A DNA stretch of 64,000 bases from Caballeronia concitans (GTDB lineage Bacteria > Pseudomonadota > Gammaproteobacteria > Burkholderiales > Burkholderiaceae). Below, in pieces: positions 8,725 through 18,593 of the stretch; the first letter of the stretch is position 1, and each line of letters starts with the position of its first letter. The notes under the pieces were generated by a model. It was not told where the DNA came from, made no database searches, and saw nothing but the letters and a program-made list of their open reading frames with translations. Made by a program: the position numbers and the translations under genes. The DNA is taken from contig NZ_FCNV02000004.1 of the NCBI RefSeq assembly GCF_001544615.1, forward strand, positions 1 to 64,000. The letters run 5' to 3'.

Positions 8725-9984
8725 ATGTCCTCAAAGGCGGACAAGTTCATGGTCAGGATCTACGGACGCATGCGCAGCGCTAACGGCTACGCGATACGCG
8801 ACTTCCTACATCGCTCCGACATACCGTTCGAATGGATCGAACTTGGCAGCGATAAGGAAGCGAAGGATCTCGCCCACGTGCAGCATCTTTCCGACTCCCG
8901 CTTGCCGATCTGCGTCTTCCATGACGGAACCCGGCTCGAATGTCCCACCGTTCGGCAAATTACCGAGAAGCTCGGCTGGTTTGCGAGTCCATCGCGGGAG
9001 GCCTACGATCTGGCGATTTACGGCGCGGGACCGGCAGGATTGAGTGCCGCCGTCTACGGAGCATCGGAAGGGCTGCATACCGTACTAGTCGAGCGTTGGG
9101 CACCGGGCGGTCAGGCAGGCAGTAGTTCAAAAATCGAGAACTATCTGGGCTTCCCACAGGGTGTGTGCGGCGCGGACCTGGCAGAACGGGCGCGGGTCCA
9201 GGCCATCAAGTTCGGCGCAGACATCCTGGTAGCGCGCGCCGGCGTGCGAGCGGATTTTCCGCCCGGCCAGGGCATCGTGTATCTCGATGACGGCACACGT
9301 ATTACGGCGCGCACGTCGATTTGCGCGACCGGCGTGGCATATCGCACGCTCGGCCTCGAAGATGAAGCGCGCTTTCTCGGCGCTGGCCTTTACTACGGCG
9401 CGGGCGCGAGCGAAGCAGCGCTGATCCATGGCGAAGACGTCTATGTGGTGGGAGGCGGCAATTCGGCGGGACAAGCCGCTATGCACTTTTCGCAATCCGC
9501 CAACCGCGTCTATATGCTCGTGCGTGACACCTCGCTCAAGAACACGTTGTCCCACTACCTGGTGGATCGCATTACGGCGGCGCCGAACATTGAAGTTCGG
9601 ACCAGCACCGAAGTTACCGCGCTCGCAGGCAGTGACACGCTGCAGGAGATTACGCTGACCGATGTGCGCACGGGACGGCAAATCTCGGTAAAGGCGAATT
9701 GGCTATTCGTCTGCATCGGCGGCGTACCCCAGACCGAATGGGCGCAGGAGGTCGGCATTGTCCGAGATGACGCCGGTTATCTAGTGACGGGTCCCGACTT
9801 GCAGGAATATCGGTCGAGTATGAAATGGCCGCTCGAGCGCGCGCCGCTACATTTGGAAACCTGTGTGCCTGGCGTATTCGCTGCGGGCGACGTGCGTCAC
9901 GGGTCGATCAAGCGTGTCGCGTCGGCGGTCGGCGAAGGGGCGATGGCTGTCGCGCTGGTGCATCGCTATTTAGATAGCGCGTGA
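8725..9984 (+). CDS. Thioredoxin-reductase-like FAD oxidoreductase with N-terminal thioredoxin-fold domain
   Basis: This 419-aa protein has an N-terminal glutaredoxin-like domain (residues about 8-85), then a pyridine-nucleotide disulfide oxidoreductase fold with FAD motif GAGPAG at 100-105, NAD(P) motif GGGNSAG at 243-249 and a C-terminal AAGDVR flavin motif. The redox CxxC expected just before the NAD(P) motif of TrxB is absent (Gly-Ala-Gly-Ala at about 225-228), and the glutaredoxin-like domain lacks a CxxC near its first helix. It therefore probably uses another electron acceptor. It lies 55 bp before a UBP-type zinc-finger gene on the same strand, a partner domain often found with such flavoproteins. 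Confidence 0.9.
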   Translation: MSSKADKFMVRIYGRMRSANGYAIRDFLHRSDIPFEWIELGSDKEAKDLAHVQHLSDSRLPICVFHDGTRLECPTVRQITEKLGWFASPSREAYDLAIYGAGPAGLSAAVYGASEGLHTVLVERWAPGGQAGSSSKIENYLGFPQGVCGADLAERARVQAIKFGADILVARAGVRADFPPGQGIVYLDDGTRITARTSICATGVAYRTLGLEDEARFLGAGLYYGAGASEAALIHGEDVYVVGGGNSAGQAAMHFSQSANRVYMLVRDTSLKNTLSHYLVDRITAAPNIEVRTSTEVTALAGSDTLQEITLTDVRTGRQISVKANWLFVCIGGVPQTEWAQEVGIVRDDAGYLVTGPDLQEYRSSMKWPLERAPLHLETCVPGVFAAGDVRHGSIKRVASAVGEGAMAVALVHRYLDSA

Positions 9985-10038
9985 GCGTAAGCGCAACCTT
10001 GATTCGCACGCTTGCGCGCCTGTCCGAGGAGTACGATC

Positions 10039-10311
10039 ATGACCGCTGGTTGCACGCATCTGGGCGAGGCCCGCCTTTTCCACACGCCCATCGACTATTG
10101 CGAGGAGTGCATCAAGCTTCGTCAGCCGTGGGTCCACTTGCGGCTTTGTCTTTCGTGCGGACACGTCGGCTGTTGCGATTCGTCGCCTAACCGGCACGCA
10201 AGCAAGCATTTTCACGCGACCGGTCATCCGCTGGTGCGCTCAATCGAACCTGGCGAAACTTGGATCTGGTGCTATCGCGACGAGATTGTCGTAGGAGAAC
10301 TTGAATCGTGA
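10039..10311 (+). CDS. UBP-type zinc finger protein
   Basis: This 90-aa protein consists almost wholly of a zf-UBP domain: Cys4-Thr-His, CEEC, LCLSCGHVGCC and H-x3-H-x5-H patterns account for the zinc ligands. In eukaryotes this fold binds the ubiquitin C-terminus; bacterial stand-alone copies are of unknown role and usually sit beside or are fused to thioredoxin-reductase-like proteins. ATG 10039 follows GAGGAG and starts the domain; an earlier in-frame start at 10012 adds nine residues only. It is probably cotranscribed with the flavoprotein upstream. Confidence 0.88.
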   Translation: MTAGCTHLGEARLFHTPIDYCEECIKLRQPWVHLRLCLSCGHVGCCDSSPNRHASKHFHATGHPLVRSIEPGETWIWCYRDEIVVGELES

Positions 10312-10316
10312 CGGTA

Positions 10317-10340
10317 CGCCGCCCTCCCGTGCGGGCGGCG
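10317..10340. terminator. Hairpin between convergent genes
   Basis: A perfect 8-bp GC stem (CGCCGCCC / GGGCGGCG) with an 8-base loop lies between the convergent stops at 10311 and 10362. It is followed by a T-containing tract on the + side and could terminate transcription from both directions. Confidence 0.65.
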
Positions 10341-10361
10341 TCTCGTTCAGGCAATGCGGGC

Positions 10362-13187
10362 TCACGTATGCGCCGGTTCTTGCTCCGCCCCTTCGATCGT
10401 CGCTTCTGCGGGTGCTGAGCCCTTCTGCACACGTACAGAGTGGGAACCCGAGTCGTAGGTCATTGTGACCTTGTCGCCGTCGTGAACGTCCCCCCGCAGC
10501 AGCGCATCGGCGAGTTCTGATTCCACTTCAGCCCGGATCTTGCGCTTGAGCATTCGTGCGCCGAACTCGGGGTCATAGCCGATCTCCGCGAGATGATTGC
10601 GCAGCGAATCGTCGAACGACAACTCGATGTTCTGCCCGGCCGCAGTGCGTTGCACGCGCGCGAGTTGCAGATCCACGATGCTACGGATTTGCTCCTTGCC
10701 GAGCGCATGGAACACGACGACTTCATCGACCCGGTTCAGGAACTCGGGCCTGAAGTGATGCCGCAGTATTTCCATCAGACGGTCGCGCAGCGCGGGGTAG
10801 TCGAGTTGCTTCTTGTCGGAGCGCACGTTGTCCTGGATCAGCTGCGAACCGATATTGCTCGTCGCGATAATGATCGTGTTCGTGAAATCGACGAGACGGC
10901 CCTTCCCGTCGGTGAGGCGGCCTTCGTCGAAGAGCTGCAACAGGATGTTGTGCACCTCCGAATGCGCCTTTTCGATTTCATCGAGCAAGACCACGCTATA
11001 CGGACGGCGTCGCACGCGCTCAGTCAACTGGCCGCCTTCCTCATAGCCGACATAGCCCGGAGGCGCGCCCACCAGCCGGGCTACGGTATGCCGCTCGGCG
11101 TACTCGCTCATGTCGATGCGCACGAGCGCGTTCTCGTCGCCGAACACAGAGGCGGCGAGCGCTTTCGCGAGCTCGGTCTTGCCCACGCCAGTCGGTCCGA
11201 GAAAGAGAAAGCTAGCGGTCGGCTTGCCGCCTTCGGTGAGACCGGCGCGTGAGAGTCGGACCGCCTTCGCGACGGCGCTGACGGCCTCGTCCTGACCGAT
11301 CACGCGTTCCTTGAGGCGATCTTCGAGGCGCAGCAGCTTCTCGCGGTCTTCGGCGGTAAGTTCGGACACCGGCACGCCGGTGAGCGACGCCACGATCTGC
11401 GCGATGTCCTCCGCTGTGACCTCTTGCGAACTGGTGCCGCGCTCTTTTTTCCACGCCTCGGTCGCATCGTAAAGCCGCTTTTGTTCTGAAACGAGCTTGT
11501 CTTCGAGTTCCTTTGCCTTGTCGAACTGCTTGGCGGCGCTTGCCGCGTCCTGTTCCTGACGCGTGCGACGGATGGTTGCCTCGATGTCGTGCAGTTGCCC
11601 CGGGCGGGAATTTGACGAGATGCGCACGCGGGCGGCCGCCTGGTCGAGCAGGTCGATGGCCTTGTCCGGCAGGAAGCGCGCTGCGATATACCGGTCCGAC
11701 AGCTTGGCAGCGGCCGCGATCGCCTCCTCGGTGATCTTCACCTTGTGATGCGCTTCGAGGCGGTCACGCAGTCCTCGCAGGATTTCGATCGTCTCCGCGA
11801 CGCTCGGCTCGGGCACGTTCACCGGCTGAAAGCGCCGTTCGAGCGCCGAATCTTTCTCGATGTACTTTTGGTATTCGTTGAGCGTCGTCGCGCCCACGAG
11901 ATGCAATTCGCCGCGCGCGAGCGCCGGCTTGAAGACGTTGCCGATATCGAGGCCGCCTTCGCCGCCGCCCTGGCCAGCACCGACGATCGTATGTAGTTCA
12001 TCGATGAAAATGATCAGCCGGTCCTGATTCTCGACGATCTCGTCGAGAACCTGCTTCACGCGCTCTTCGAACTCGCCACGATACTTTGCCCCCGCCACTA
12101 CGCTGTTGATGTTCAACTCAACGACGCGCTTGCCACGCAGCACCTCTGGCACTTGGTCCTGGGCGATACGCTGCGCGAGTCCTTCGACGATCGCCGTCTT
12201 GCCGACGCCCGGTTCGCCGATCAGCACCGGGTTATTCTTGCGCCGACGCGCAAGGACTTCGATCGTCGTTTCGATTTCCTTGTCGCGGCCGATTACCGGA
12301 TCGAGCTTGCCGCGCCGAGCGAGGCTGCTGAGATCACGCGCGTACTTGTCGAGCGTTGGCGTGGTGGAGCGGCCCTCGACGGTGCCTTCCTCGGCACCCT
12401 TGCCGACTACCTTGACCGTCTTCTGCCTGAGCGCGTGCGACGATAGCCCATACTTGCGCAGCAGTTCACCCGCAAAGCCGTCTTCTTCTTCCGCGAGCCC
12501 GATCAGGATATGCTCCGGTCCGACGTAGCTGTGGCCGAGTTCTCGTGACGCGGTGAGCGCGTTTTCGAGCGCACTCTTCGCGCGCGGCGACACGCCGATG
12601 CGTTCTTCGTCCGTCTTCTGCGCGCGGTTGCCGCGTGGTGCGTTCTGCTCGATATTCTTCCTGATCTCCTCAGGATCGAGCTTGAATTCGCGCAGAATCT
12701 CCTGCACCACGTTATTGCTGACGAGTGCGAGCAGCAGGTGCTCGGTATCAACTTCGGACTTGCCGAACTCGACCGCCATCTGCGCGGCCGCCTGCAAGCG
12801 GTCCAGCCCGCTTTCGCTCAGGAACGTCTGCAGGTCGACGGCTTCGCGCGCACGGCGATGCCGGCGCGGCCGGCCGCCAGCGCGTCCGCCGGCAGACTCA
12901 CCCATTTGCCCGCTATCGGCGTCTGTACCTTGATCCGATTGTGCGGGCGAGCGTCCGATGCGTGACCGGCTACCCTGGCCGCTTTCCATCTGCGGCCACA
13001 TGTCTTCGAACAGACTGTCGAACAGTCCGCCGTGAAACAGGGACTCGAGCGGCGACAGGCCGCGCTGATTGCGCGCCATGAACTCCATGTAATGCTCATT
13101 GCACAACATCAACTGACGACGCTGGCCGTTTTCGGTGATCGTGATCTGCGAGGTTGCCGGTTTGCCGCAAACGCTGCAAGTAGGCAT
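10362..13187 (-). CDS. clpK: ClpK/ClpG-type AAA+ disaggregase
   Basis: This 941-aa Hsp100 ATPase starts with a zinc-ribbon-like CSVCGKPA...LCNEHY domain (residues 4-33) and a disordered linker rich in Ser/Gly/Arg (about 60-115). A Clp N-domain follows (about 120-260). AAA1 has Walker A GEPGVGKT near 324, the middle region is short and coiled, and AAA2 has Walker A GPTGVGKT near 663. This N-terminal zinc-finger form is characteristic of ClpK (Klebsiella thermotolerance) and ClpG (Pseudomonas stand-alone disaggregase). I see no IGF/IGL-type ClpP-docking loop in AAA2, so an autonomous disaggregase is more likely than a protease partner. Downstream neighbour in transcription order is none; hsp20, PRC, hdeD lie upstream on the same strand. 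Confidence 0.95.
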   Translation of the reverse strand: MPTCSVCGKPATSQITITENGQRRQLMLCNEHYMEFMARNQRGLSPLESLFHGGLFDSLFEDMWPQMESGQGSRSRIGRSPAQSDQGTDADSGQMGESAGGRAGGRPRRHRRAREAVDLQTFLSESGLDRLQAAAQMAVEFGKSEVDTEHLLLALVSNNVVQEILREFKLDPEEIRKNIEQNAPRGNRAQKTDEERIGVSPRAKSALENALTASRELGHSYVGPEHILIGLAEEEDGFAGELLRKYGLSSHALRQKTVKVVGKGAEEGTVEGRSTTPTLDKYARDLSSLARRGKLDPVIGRDKEIETTIEVLARRRKNNPVLIGEPGVGKTAIVEGLAQRIAQDQVPEVLRGKRVVELNINSVVAGAKYRGEFEERVKQVLDEIVENQDRLIIFIDELHTIVGAGQGGGEGGLDIGNVFKPALARGELHLVGATTLNEYQKYIEKDSALERRFQPVNVPEPSVAETIEILRGLRDRLEAHHKVKITEEAIAAAAKLSDRYIAARFLPDKAIDLLDQAAARVRISSNSRPGQLHDIEATIRRTRQEQDAASAAKQFDKAKELEDKLVSEQKRLYDATEAWKKERGTSSQEVTAEDIAQIVASLTGVPVSELTAEDREKLLRLEDRLKERVIGQDEAVSAVAKAVRLSRAGLTEGGKPTASFLFLGPTGVGKTELAKALAASVFGDENALVRIDMSEYAERHTVARLVGAPPGYVGYEEGGQLTERVRRRPYSVVLLDEIEKAHSEVHNILLQLFDEGRLTDGKGRLVDFTNTIIIATSNIGSQLIQDNVRSDKKQLDYPALRDRLMEILRHHFRPEFLNRVDEVVVFHALGKEQIRSIVDLQLARVQRTAAGQNIELSFDDSLRNHLAEIGYDPEFGARMLKRKIRAEVESELADALLRGDVHDGDKVTMTYDSGSHSVRVQKGSAPAEATIEGAEQEPAHT

Positions 13188-13386
13188 GATGTTCTCCGTA
13201 GTTTGGACAGAGGATGGTCCTTCTGGTCACCCGCGCACAGCGCGACGAGTGCCGTCGCGAAGTGCCGCGAGTGCGGCTTTGGATGCGCTCCGGTTCGCCG
13301 AGCGCCTTCTTGGCGGCTTCGTGAGGGGCATCGTCGGGGACGATGGAAGCTGCCGACCTGTGCGATGTAGCCGGGCGCGAACCGCG

Positions 13387-13986
13387 CTACTTGATCTCGA
13401 GACGCCGCTTCGCCGCGGGCTCTTTTGCCGCTTTTGGCAACCGTACGGTAAGCACGCCGTTCTCGAAATTCGCCTCGGCACCGTCGAGATCGACGCCGGA
13501 GGGCAGCGGAACCGCGCGCTGAAACTTCCCGAACGCCCGCTCCACCCGATAGCAGCCCTTCTCGTCGCTCTTCGATTCGATGCGCTTCTCGCCGGTCAGC
13601 ACCAGCATGTCCTCAATGACTTCGAGTTCCACGTCCTCGCGCGACAGTCCTGGCAACTCGGCCACGATACGAAGCGCGTCGCCGTCGTCGACCACGTCGA
13701 GTCGCGGCTGAAAGCGGCTGGGACTGAAGTCGCCGAACCGGTTGCCGAGCGGTCCCATTCCGCCGAACGGATCGCGTACGAGGTCAGTGAGAAGATGCAG
13801 GGGATCGGGCAGCGGCCACCGCGCCGCATCGAACGATGCCGGCCAGGCGGGCGCGGACCCATCCGATATCGACGGCCCGGAGGTTTGCTGTGCAGACGCG
13901 ACGTTCGGTTTCGTGCCCGCGCCATTTTCCTCTGGACTCCTGCGCATGAAGCGAAAAGGATTCCACTTATCGACGTCCAATATCAT
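13387..13986 (-). CDS. Small heat shock protein, Hsp20 family
   Basis: This 199-aa protein has an alpha-crystallin domain at about residues 92-185: PRLDVVDDGDALRIVAELPG, then the GVLTVRLPK segment near the C-terminus. A long low-complexity N-terminal arm (residues 1-85) is typical of oligomerising holdases and rather long here. It keeps unfolded proteins soluble for the adjacent ClpK. The gap to clpK is 199 bp, so it may have its own promoter. A second Hsp20 copy survives only as a relic at 19.4 kb. Confidence 0.94.
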   Translation of the reverse strand: MILDVDKWNPFRFMRRSPEENGAGTKPNVASAQQTSGPSISDGSAPAWPASFDAARWPLPDPLHLLTDLVRDPFGGMGPLGNRFGDFSPSRFQPRLDVVDDGDALRIVAELPGLSREDVELEVIEDMLVLTGEKRIESKSDEKGCYRVERAFGKFQRAVPLPSGVDLDGAEANFENGVLTVRLPKAAKEPAAKRRLEIK

Positions 13987-14065
13987 CGCTACGCTCCTTG
14001 TTCCAAAGAGCCGTCGCAGCGGCCCGAACCTTCAGTGACTGCCGCTTTGGCGCTCGCTACCAATG

Positions 14066-14488
14066 TCAGCTCTTGGCATATTCGAACTCCGGCAGTTTCT
14101 TGAGCGCGTCCTTGTTGGCGCCGACCAAGATTGCCTTCGGCGCTATCTGCTTGAACTGCTGAATGGGAATGGCGACACGGTGCGCCGCCACCCCGAGAAA
14201 GCCGCCGACGTCGATAATCGCGACCGAAAGCGAGCCATCCGGCGCGACAATCAGGTCGTCGACGCGGCCGATCTTTTCGTTCTTTTCGTTGTAGACATCG
14301 GCGTGAATCATCTTGGATGCGCGCCAGCCCGTTGCGACCACTTGCTCTTCAGTGACGGTCACCCCGAGTGTCGCCTTGCCGGCGATGGGCGCATTCTGCG
14401 CCGTCGCGCCGCTGGCCGCAAAGCCAAAGGCGGACAGCGCGAGGATGATTGACGGCAGCCTTACGGCCGATGCGAAGTTTGTCTTCAT
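14066..14488 (-). CDS. Exported PRC-barrel domain protein
   Basis: This 140-aa protein has a Sec signal peptide (MKTNF... hydrophobic core, cleavage near ATAQN at about 30) and a PRC-barrel domain: ASKMIHADVYNEKNEKIGRVDDLIVAPDG followed by an AIIDVGGFLG strand pair. Such periplasmic PRC-barrel proteins are common in rhizobial and Burkholderia stress clusters, but their ligand is not known. ATG 14488 begins the signal peptide. It lies between hdeD and hsp20 on the same strand. Confidence 0.88.
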   Translation of the reverse strand: MKTNFASAVRLPSIILALSAFGFAASGATAQNAPIAGKATLGVTVTEEQVVATGWRASKMIHADVYNEKNEKIGRVDDLIVAPDGSLSVAIIDVGGFLGVAAHRVAIPIQQFKQIAPKAILVGANKDALKKLPEFEYAKS

Positions 14489-14540
14489 GTCGTTCTCCAA
14501 ATGCACAACGGGCTACGTGGGCGCCGGGCGCGGGCTGCGC

Positions 14541-15116
14541 TCATGAATGCAGCGGCGCATTTTGCTTGTCGCGAAGGACGGTGCTGCGCCAATTCCGTGC
14601 GCCGATGCCAAGGAAGAGCAGAAGCGCACCGGTCACCATCGCGTAGGTGCCGATCATCCAGACGAGAGCAAGCGCTCCAGCACCCGGGACGGCCAGCACG
14701 AACATGCCAAACAGAACCGACAGGCTACCGACGAACAAAAGCGGCCACTGCGTCCGACCGCGCCTTCTCAGCCGGAACCAGGCGATGAGGTCGAGCACTC
14801 CGGTGACGATGGCGTTCGCGCCCATCACGGTGATCAGCACAAGCGCCGTCACGCCCGGTGCCGCGACGGCAATCAGGCCCGAAGCGATCATGCACAGCCC
14901 AAACAGCAAGGGAACCCACCAGTCGGCGCGGATCGAACGATGGCGTATCGCCGCGCTGACCGCAGCGACGCCTCCGATGAGTGCATACGCCGCGAACATC
15001 GCGACAAGAACCAGCAGCGTGAGACCAGGCCAACTGAGCGCGAGTAGGCCGAATATTATTCCGGCGGCGCCACGCAGCGCGAGCATCCACCATGCGCGAC
15101 CGAGCAGTTCGTCCAT
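14541..15116 (-). CDS. hdeD: HdeD-family acid-resistance membrane protein
   Basis: This 191-aa protein has six hydrophobic segments arranged as three pairs, the DUF308/HdeD repeat pattern (each pair begins near WWMLALRGAAGIIFGLLAL, WWVPLLFGLCMIASGLIAV and WPLLFVGSLSVLFGMFVL). HdeD contributes to acid resistance at high cell density in E. coli and is one of the marker genes of the transmissible stress-tolerance locus. A GAGG ribosome site precedes ATG 15116. It ends 53 bp before the PRC-barrel gene, consistent with cotranscription. Confidence 0.93.
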   Translation of the reverse strand: MDELLGRAWWMLALRGAAGIIFGLLALSWPGLTLLVLVAMFAAYALIGGVAAVSAAIRHRSIRADWWVPLLFGLCMIASGLIAVAAPGVTALVLITVMGANAIVTGVLDLIAWFRLRRRGRTQWPLLFVGSLSVLFGMFVLAVPGAGALALVWMIGTYAMVTGALLLFLGIGARNWRSTVLRDKQNAPLHS

Positions 15117-15257
15117 CGTTTCGGCTCCTCAGGCGGATCGCCGGTATTCGGTTACGACAGCGCGTGCAATCTCTGTTTGATCAAGCGTACGTCCGCGAGG
15201 CGCGGTCTTCTTTCGAGTTCCTGCCCAAAGCTGTCGGATTCCTGCGTTGTCGGTTGG

Positions 15258-16127
15258 TCACCGGTCCAGTCGAAAGCGCATCGCCAGATCGGAGGGGCGG
15301 TGATGCGCAAGGCGGAAAGCGCGAGGCGTACAGCCCACATAACGATGAAACACGGCCGTGAAATGCTGCTGCGTCTGAAAGCCAACGCGTGCTGCGATAT
15401 CGACCAGCGGGAGACTTCCTTCTGAAAGCATTGACTGCGCTAATTTCAACCTTTCGGTTGTCAGGTAGAAGTGCGGCGGACGTCCGGTCGCCTTTTTGAA
15501 AACCCGCGCGAAATGCGAGGGACTCATGTGCAGGAGCGCGGCGAGGTCCTCGATCTGAATGTTGTCCGCGATGTGCTCGTGTATGAAACCTTCGACAACG
15601 GTTAGCTTCGACTGGGTGAGGCTCGTTCCCGTCTCGCTCGTATCAGCAGTGTGTCCGTACCGGTGCACGAGATGAAGTGCAAACACTTCTGCGAACGCGG
15701 CAAGGCATCTAGGGTTCGGGCTACTGCTGGCGTGCAACGCGGCAAGCGTGTCGCCCGCTTCGCGCAAAAAAGGGTCCCACGCCTTGAACCAGCTCGGGAT
15801 CTCGCAAGTCGGGGTGCCGAGTGCGTTTCGAGCGGTTTCCCTCAGCCTGGCCCAATCGAGCGCGACGACAAGGCCGCGCGGGTCGTTGTCATTGACGAGC
15901 TTGACACGCGCAAACGCCGGCACGACCGCGATGAACGGCGCGCTGACGCTTAAATGCTGATAGGACTGCGCGCTGCTGGGGACGGTGTTCGCATACGCGG
16001 TGGTCCGGTCAGCCGGGATAACGCACAGGATCCATTGCGCCGACTTAAGGCCGCTGTCAGTGAACGTCGCACCGATCCCGTCGCAGCGAAGGTACTGCAC
16101 TTGTGGCGATCGGTTTGGCTGGTCCAT
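15258..16127 (-). CDS. AraC-family transcriptional regulator
   Basis: The 289-aa protein has two C-terminal helix-turn-helix motifs (about residues 185-275). The second includes DIAARVGFQTQQHFTAVFHRYVGCTPRAFR, with the family signature. The N-terminal part is a variable sensing domain without recognisable cupin motifs. It is upstream of and on the same strand as hdeD, so it could regulate the stress cassette (inference). A GGAAGGA site precedes ATG 16127. Confidence 0.92.
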   Translation of the reverse strand: MDQPNRSPQVQYLRCDGIGATFTDSGLKSAQWILCVIPADRTTAYANTVPSSAQSYQHLSVSAPFIAVVPAFARVKLVNDNDPRGLVVALDWARLRETARNALGTPTCEIPSWFKAWDPFLREAGDTLAALHASSSPNPRCLAAFAEVFALHLVHRYGHTADTSETGTSLTQSKLTVVEGFIHEHIADNIQIEDLAALLHMSPSHFARVFKKATGRPPHFYLTTERLKLAQSMLSEGSLPLVDIAARVGFQTQQHFTAVFHRYVGCTPRAFRLAHHRPSDLAMRFRLDR

Positions 16128-16379
16128 TGCGCGTCCTTCCGGTCAGGCCTGAAATTCGTCAGCGTTGAATATAGTGTTTACTTTCCGTCCATGCCAGCTT
16201 GTTTTGTTATCAGCAGGCGTCGTTCCTTATAGGCGCCCGCGAAGAGCAAGCTTCGTCCCGACGCGCGCGGGGCGTAGGGCTCGACGTTGAAATACCGCTT
16301 CCGCCCGGATATGCAGGCTTGTGCGAAGCTCAAGCAGAATTTGCAGTGTCGATGACCTGCATGAGAAAGGAGCGGTGAA

Positions 16380-16895
16380 TTAGTCGCGCTTTTGGCTATC
16401 TCGCACGGCGCGCTCAACAATTGCCGCATCAACGGGATCGTCGCGCTGCCGCATTAGCCAATAAACGCTGCCCAGTGCGATTAGCGCGGCCGCGAGTGCA
16501 GCAATGCGAGCCGGGTCCGTGGCTGGATCGAGGATGATGAACTTGCGCGCTATCGCGAGCATCGCCACAAGAATCACTGTCTTGACCTGCACGATGTGAT
16601 CGCGTCTTAACATGACGCGGGTGATCGAATGCTTGAATTCCATCGCGATCAACAAAGTCATTACCATCCCGAAAACCGCCTGGAACATCGCATGATCCAG
16701 CGGATTGAGCGCCCCTGACAGCGACAGGACCATGACCGCCCGAATCAGCTGCCACAGCGACACGACGATGATCACCGAGATCACGACGCTCAGGATGTGG
16801 GCGATGATCTGCTCGAAGCGCTCATAAAAGGTCAGCACGCGCCATTGCAGCCGGAATTCGTCGAGCTTCACGCGAATCTGCGTTGGCTTACTCAT
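16380..16895 (-). CDS. psiE: PsiE-family inner-membrane protein
   Basis: This 171-aa protein has four predicted transmembrane segments and the family pattern FEQIIAHILSVVIS...RAVMVLSLSG...AMFQAVFGMVMTLLIAMEFKHSI. PsiE is phosphate-starvation inducible in E. coli, and a homologue travels with stress-tolerance loci. ATG 16895 starts the conserved region; the frame runs open to 17162, but that extension is Arg/Ser-rich and not family-like. It has a short charged C-terminus ending SQKRD. Confidence 0.9.
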   Translation of the reverse strand: MSKPTQIRVKLDEFRLQWRVLTFYERFEQIIAHILSVVISVIIVVSLWQLIRAVMVLSLSGALNPLDHAMFQAVFGMVMTLLIAMEFKHSITRVMLRRDHIVQVKTVILVAMLAIARKFIILDPATDPARIAALAAALIALGSVYWLMRQRDDPVDAAIVERAVRDSQKRD

Positions 16896-17309
16896 GGATC
16901 GGGTGCAGGAAGACTCGGGACATGGAGTGACGCCGATCATGGCGTGGATGCGCCCTGACGGCCGCAACGAAAGCCACAGCCGGCCCTGTGATGCTGAGCC
17001 ATGCGTGCGGCCTTTTCTTTCGTCTTCGTGCTGTTTTTTTTCCCTTGTCTGCTTGCTGTGCACACACCCGACGCCTTCTCCAGCGCCGAGCGCTGCTTGA
17101 ATCCCATTCCCGCGAGCGGCGCCGCGCTTGCGTGCCCCGCTCAAGATGAAACTCTTAATCACCGGGAAAAGGTCGCATCGATATCCGCACGAACAGGTGT
17201 TACCTCGTTGCCCAACGCGCGTCCTACTATCCTTAGCGGTGTCTGCAGTCCCCCCGGTTCTTCCGCCGCCCGCGGCTTGTGTGACCGAGAGATGCGACTA
17301 CCTCTGTTG

Positions 17310-17510
17310 ACATCAACCGGGCACGCGAATAGCTGCTGACCGTCTTGCGCAAAGTGACGGGCGATCCGGAGCGCCCAGCACTTCCTGTTTGGGATAGCTC
17401 CACACTTATATGTGCAACTATCAATAGCAGACGCTGTCCGCGAGGTGCCAGTGGATCAGACAGGGACGCCACGAGCGAGCCCGCGGGCTTGTCGACGCGG
17501 TGGGCCGCCA
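17310..17510 (+). repeat. Leader-like repeat, copy 1
   Basis: This stretch resembles 22530-22725 in two blocks in the same order: GGGCACGCGAATAGCT (copy 2: GGGCACGCGGATAGCT), and about 100 bases further ACGCTGTCCGCGAGGTGCC (copy 2: ACGCTGTTCGCAAGGTGCC). It ends where the alcohol dehydrogenase relic begins. Similarity is roughly 65-75 percent by eye. It could be a shared promoter/leader or a decayed short reading frame (both copies can encode AVR-x-VPV). Confidence 0.5.
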
Positions 17511-18267
17511 CGCGGCTTCGTTGTGTCTGGCCTGAGCGTGATCCGGCCGGGAGAGTCTCGGGCGGCGCTTCCGGCCTTGCCATATGCGCCCGTGGTCGGG
17601 CGGACAGGCCGAAGGTCTTCGAATACCTTGGGCGGACTTCATGTTCCTGAACCTGCCACCGCATGCGGAGCACAACCAGACCGACTACGTGCTGTACGCC
17701 GACAGCTTCTCGACCGGCTGGCACGCATTCGAACTTGCCAGCATGGGGTCCGGCGCCGCTGTGGTGATTTAGACATCCGAACCGTTGTGTCTGAAGGCCG
17801 TGCATCGGCCATGATCAAGGGGCCGCAGCATCATGGTGCTCGATTGCTATCCCGACCGACTCAAGTTCGCGCAGTCGATCGGCGCGATTGCGATCGAAGA
17901 TTCGAAGGAAGATCCAGTGCAGCGGGTCACGGACGTCGGCTATCAGTGCCACGATCCGGCTCCGCAACGCCACGAGCGTCCGAACCTCGCGAAGAGCAAC
18001 CTGATTTTCGTCGGTCGAGTTCGCTGGCGGGATCGGAGAGTTCGGCGTCTTCACTCCGGACGGCCCGGTCGCGCGGGCCGAACCGGCAAAGCAAGGAAAA
18101 GATTACATTCGATCGGGGCAACTGCTCGTTCGGAGCCCAGCCGGCCGCGCGAAGCCATCGTTCATTGTTTCGCATGAGTTTGGTTTCGACGACGCACCTG
18201 ACGCCATCAACACATCGACGTGCGCGAGCACGGCTGGACCTAGCAGGTCTTGCACCGCTGAGGCTAG
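17510..18267 (+). pseudogene. Decayed zinc-dependent alcohol dehydrogenase
   Basis: This matches the intact dehydrogenase at 41531-42679 from about residue 103 to its stop codon, and a little beyond. Short stretches keep the family sequence: PWADFM at about 17627, QTDYVLYAD, TGWHAFELA, then DRLKFAQSIGAIAIEDSKEDPVQR at about 17850. The first ~100 codons, including catalytic and structural zinc ligands, are missing. An in-frame stop follows AAVVI (17770), the Rossmann loop is rearranged, internal deletions remove the segment after DPVQR, and the final codons (DVREHGWT) survive in another frame with a TAG replacing Lys. It cannot be functional. It precedes a DJ-1/PfpI gene just as the intact copy does. 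Confidence 0.88.
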
Positions 18268-18593
18268 CGAAGCGACGCGGCGCTCGTAGCCCTACGGGCG
18301 CTCGAGTCGATTAGTCATCGCGACCGATAGGAAGCAGCGAACCGCAGTAGGGAGAAGCCGGCGAGAGAATCTCAGTGGCGACAGCCTTGCCGGTCGTCTT
18401 ATGGAGCCCGACGCACTTCAATACAAAGCCGATTGATTCCACCAAGTCACCGAAATGCAGCAGCAACACGTGGCGAACGCGATGGACGTATCATCCAGAG
18501 GCTGGCGGATCAAGCAAGGACTCGCAACTTCGCCCGCTCCTAAATCGCACAACGCGGCCAGTCACGCCTTTGAGACCGTACACGGAGAAACTC

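Noticed and set aside
16896-17162. N-terminal extension of the PsiE frame
   Set aside because: The extension is basic and not family-like, and the ATG at 16895 begins the conserved region.
18268-18593. Possible relic between the dehydrogenase pseudogene and the PfpI gene
   Set aside because: A frame reading LMEPDALQYKAD and MQQQHVANAMD looks protein-like, but I could not tie it to a family.
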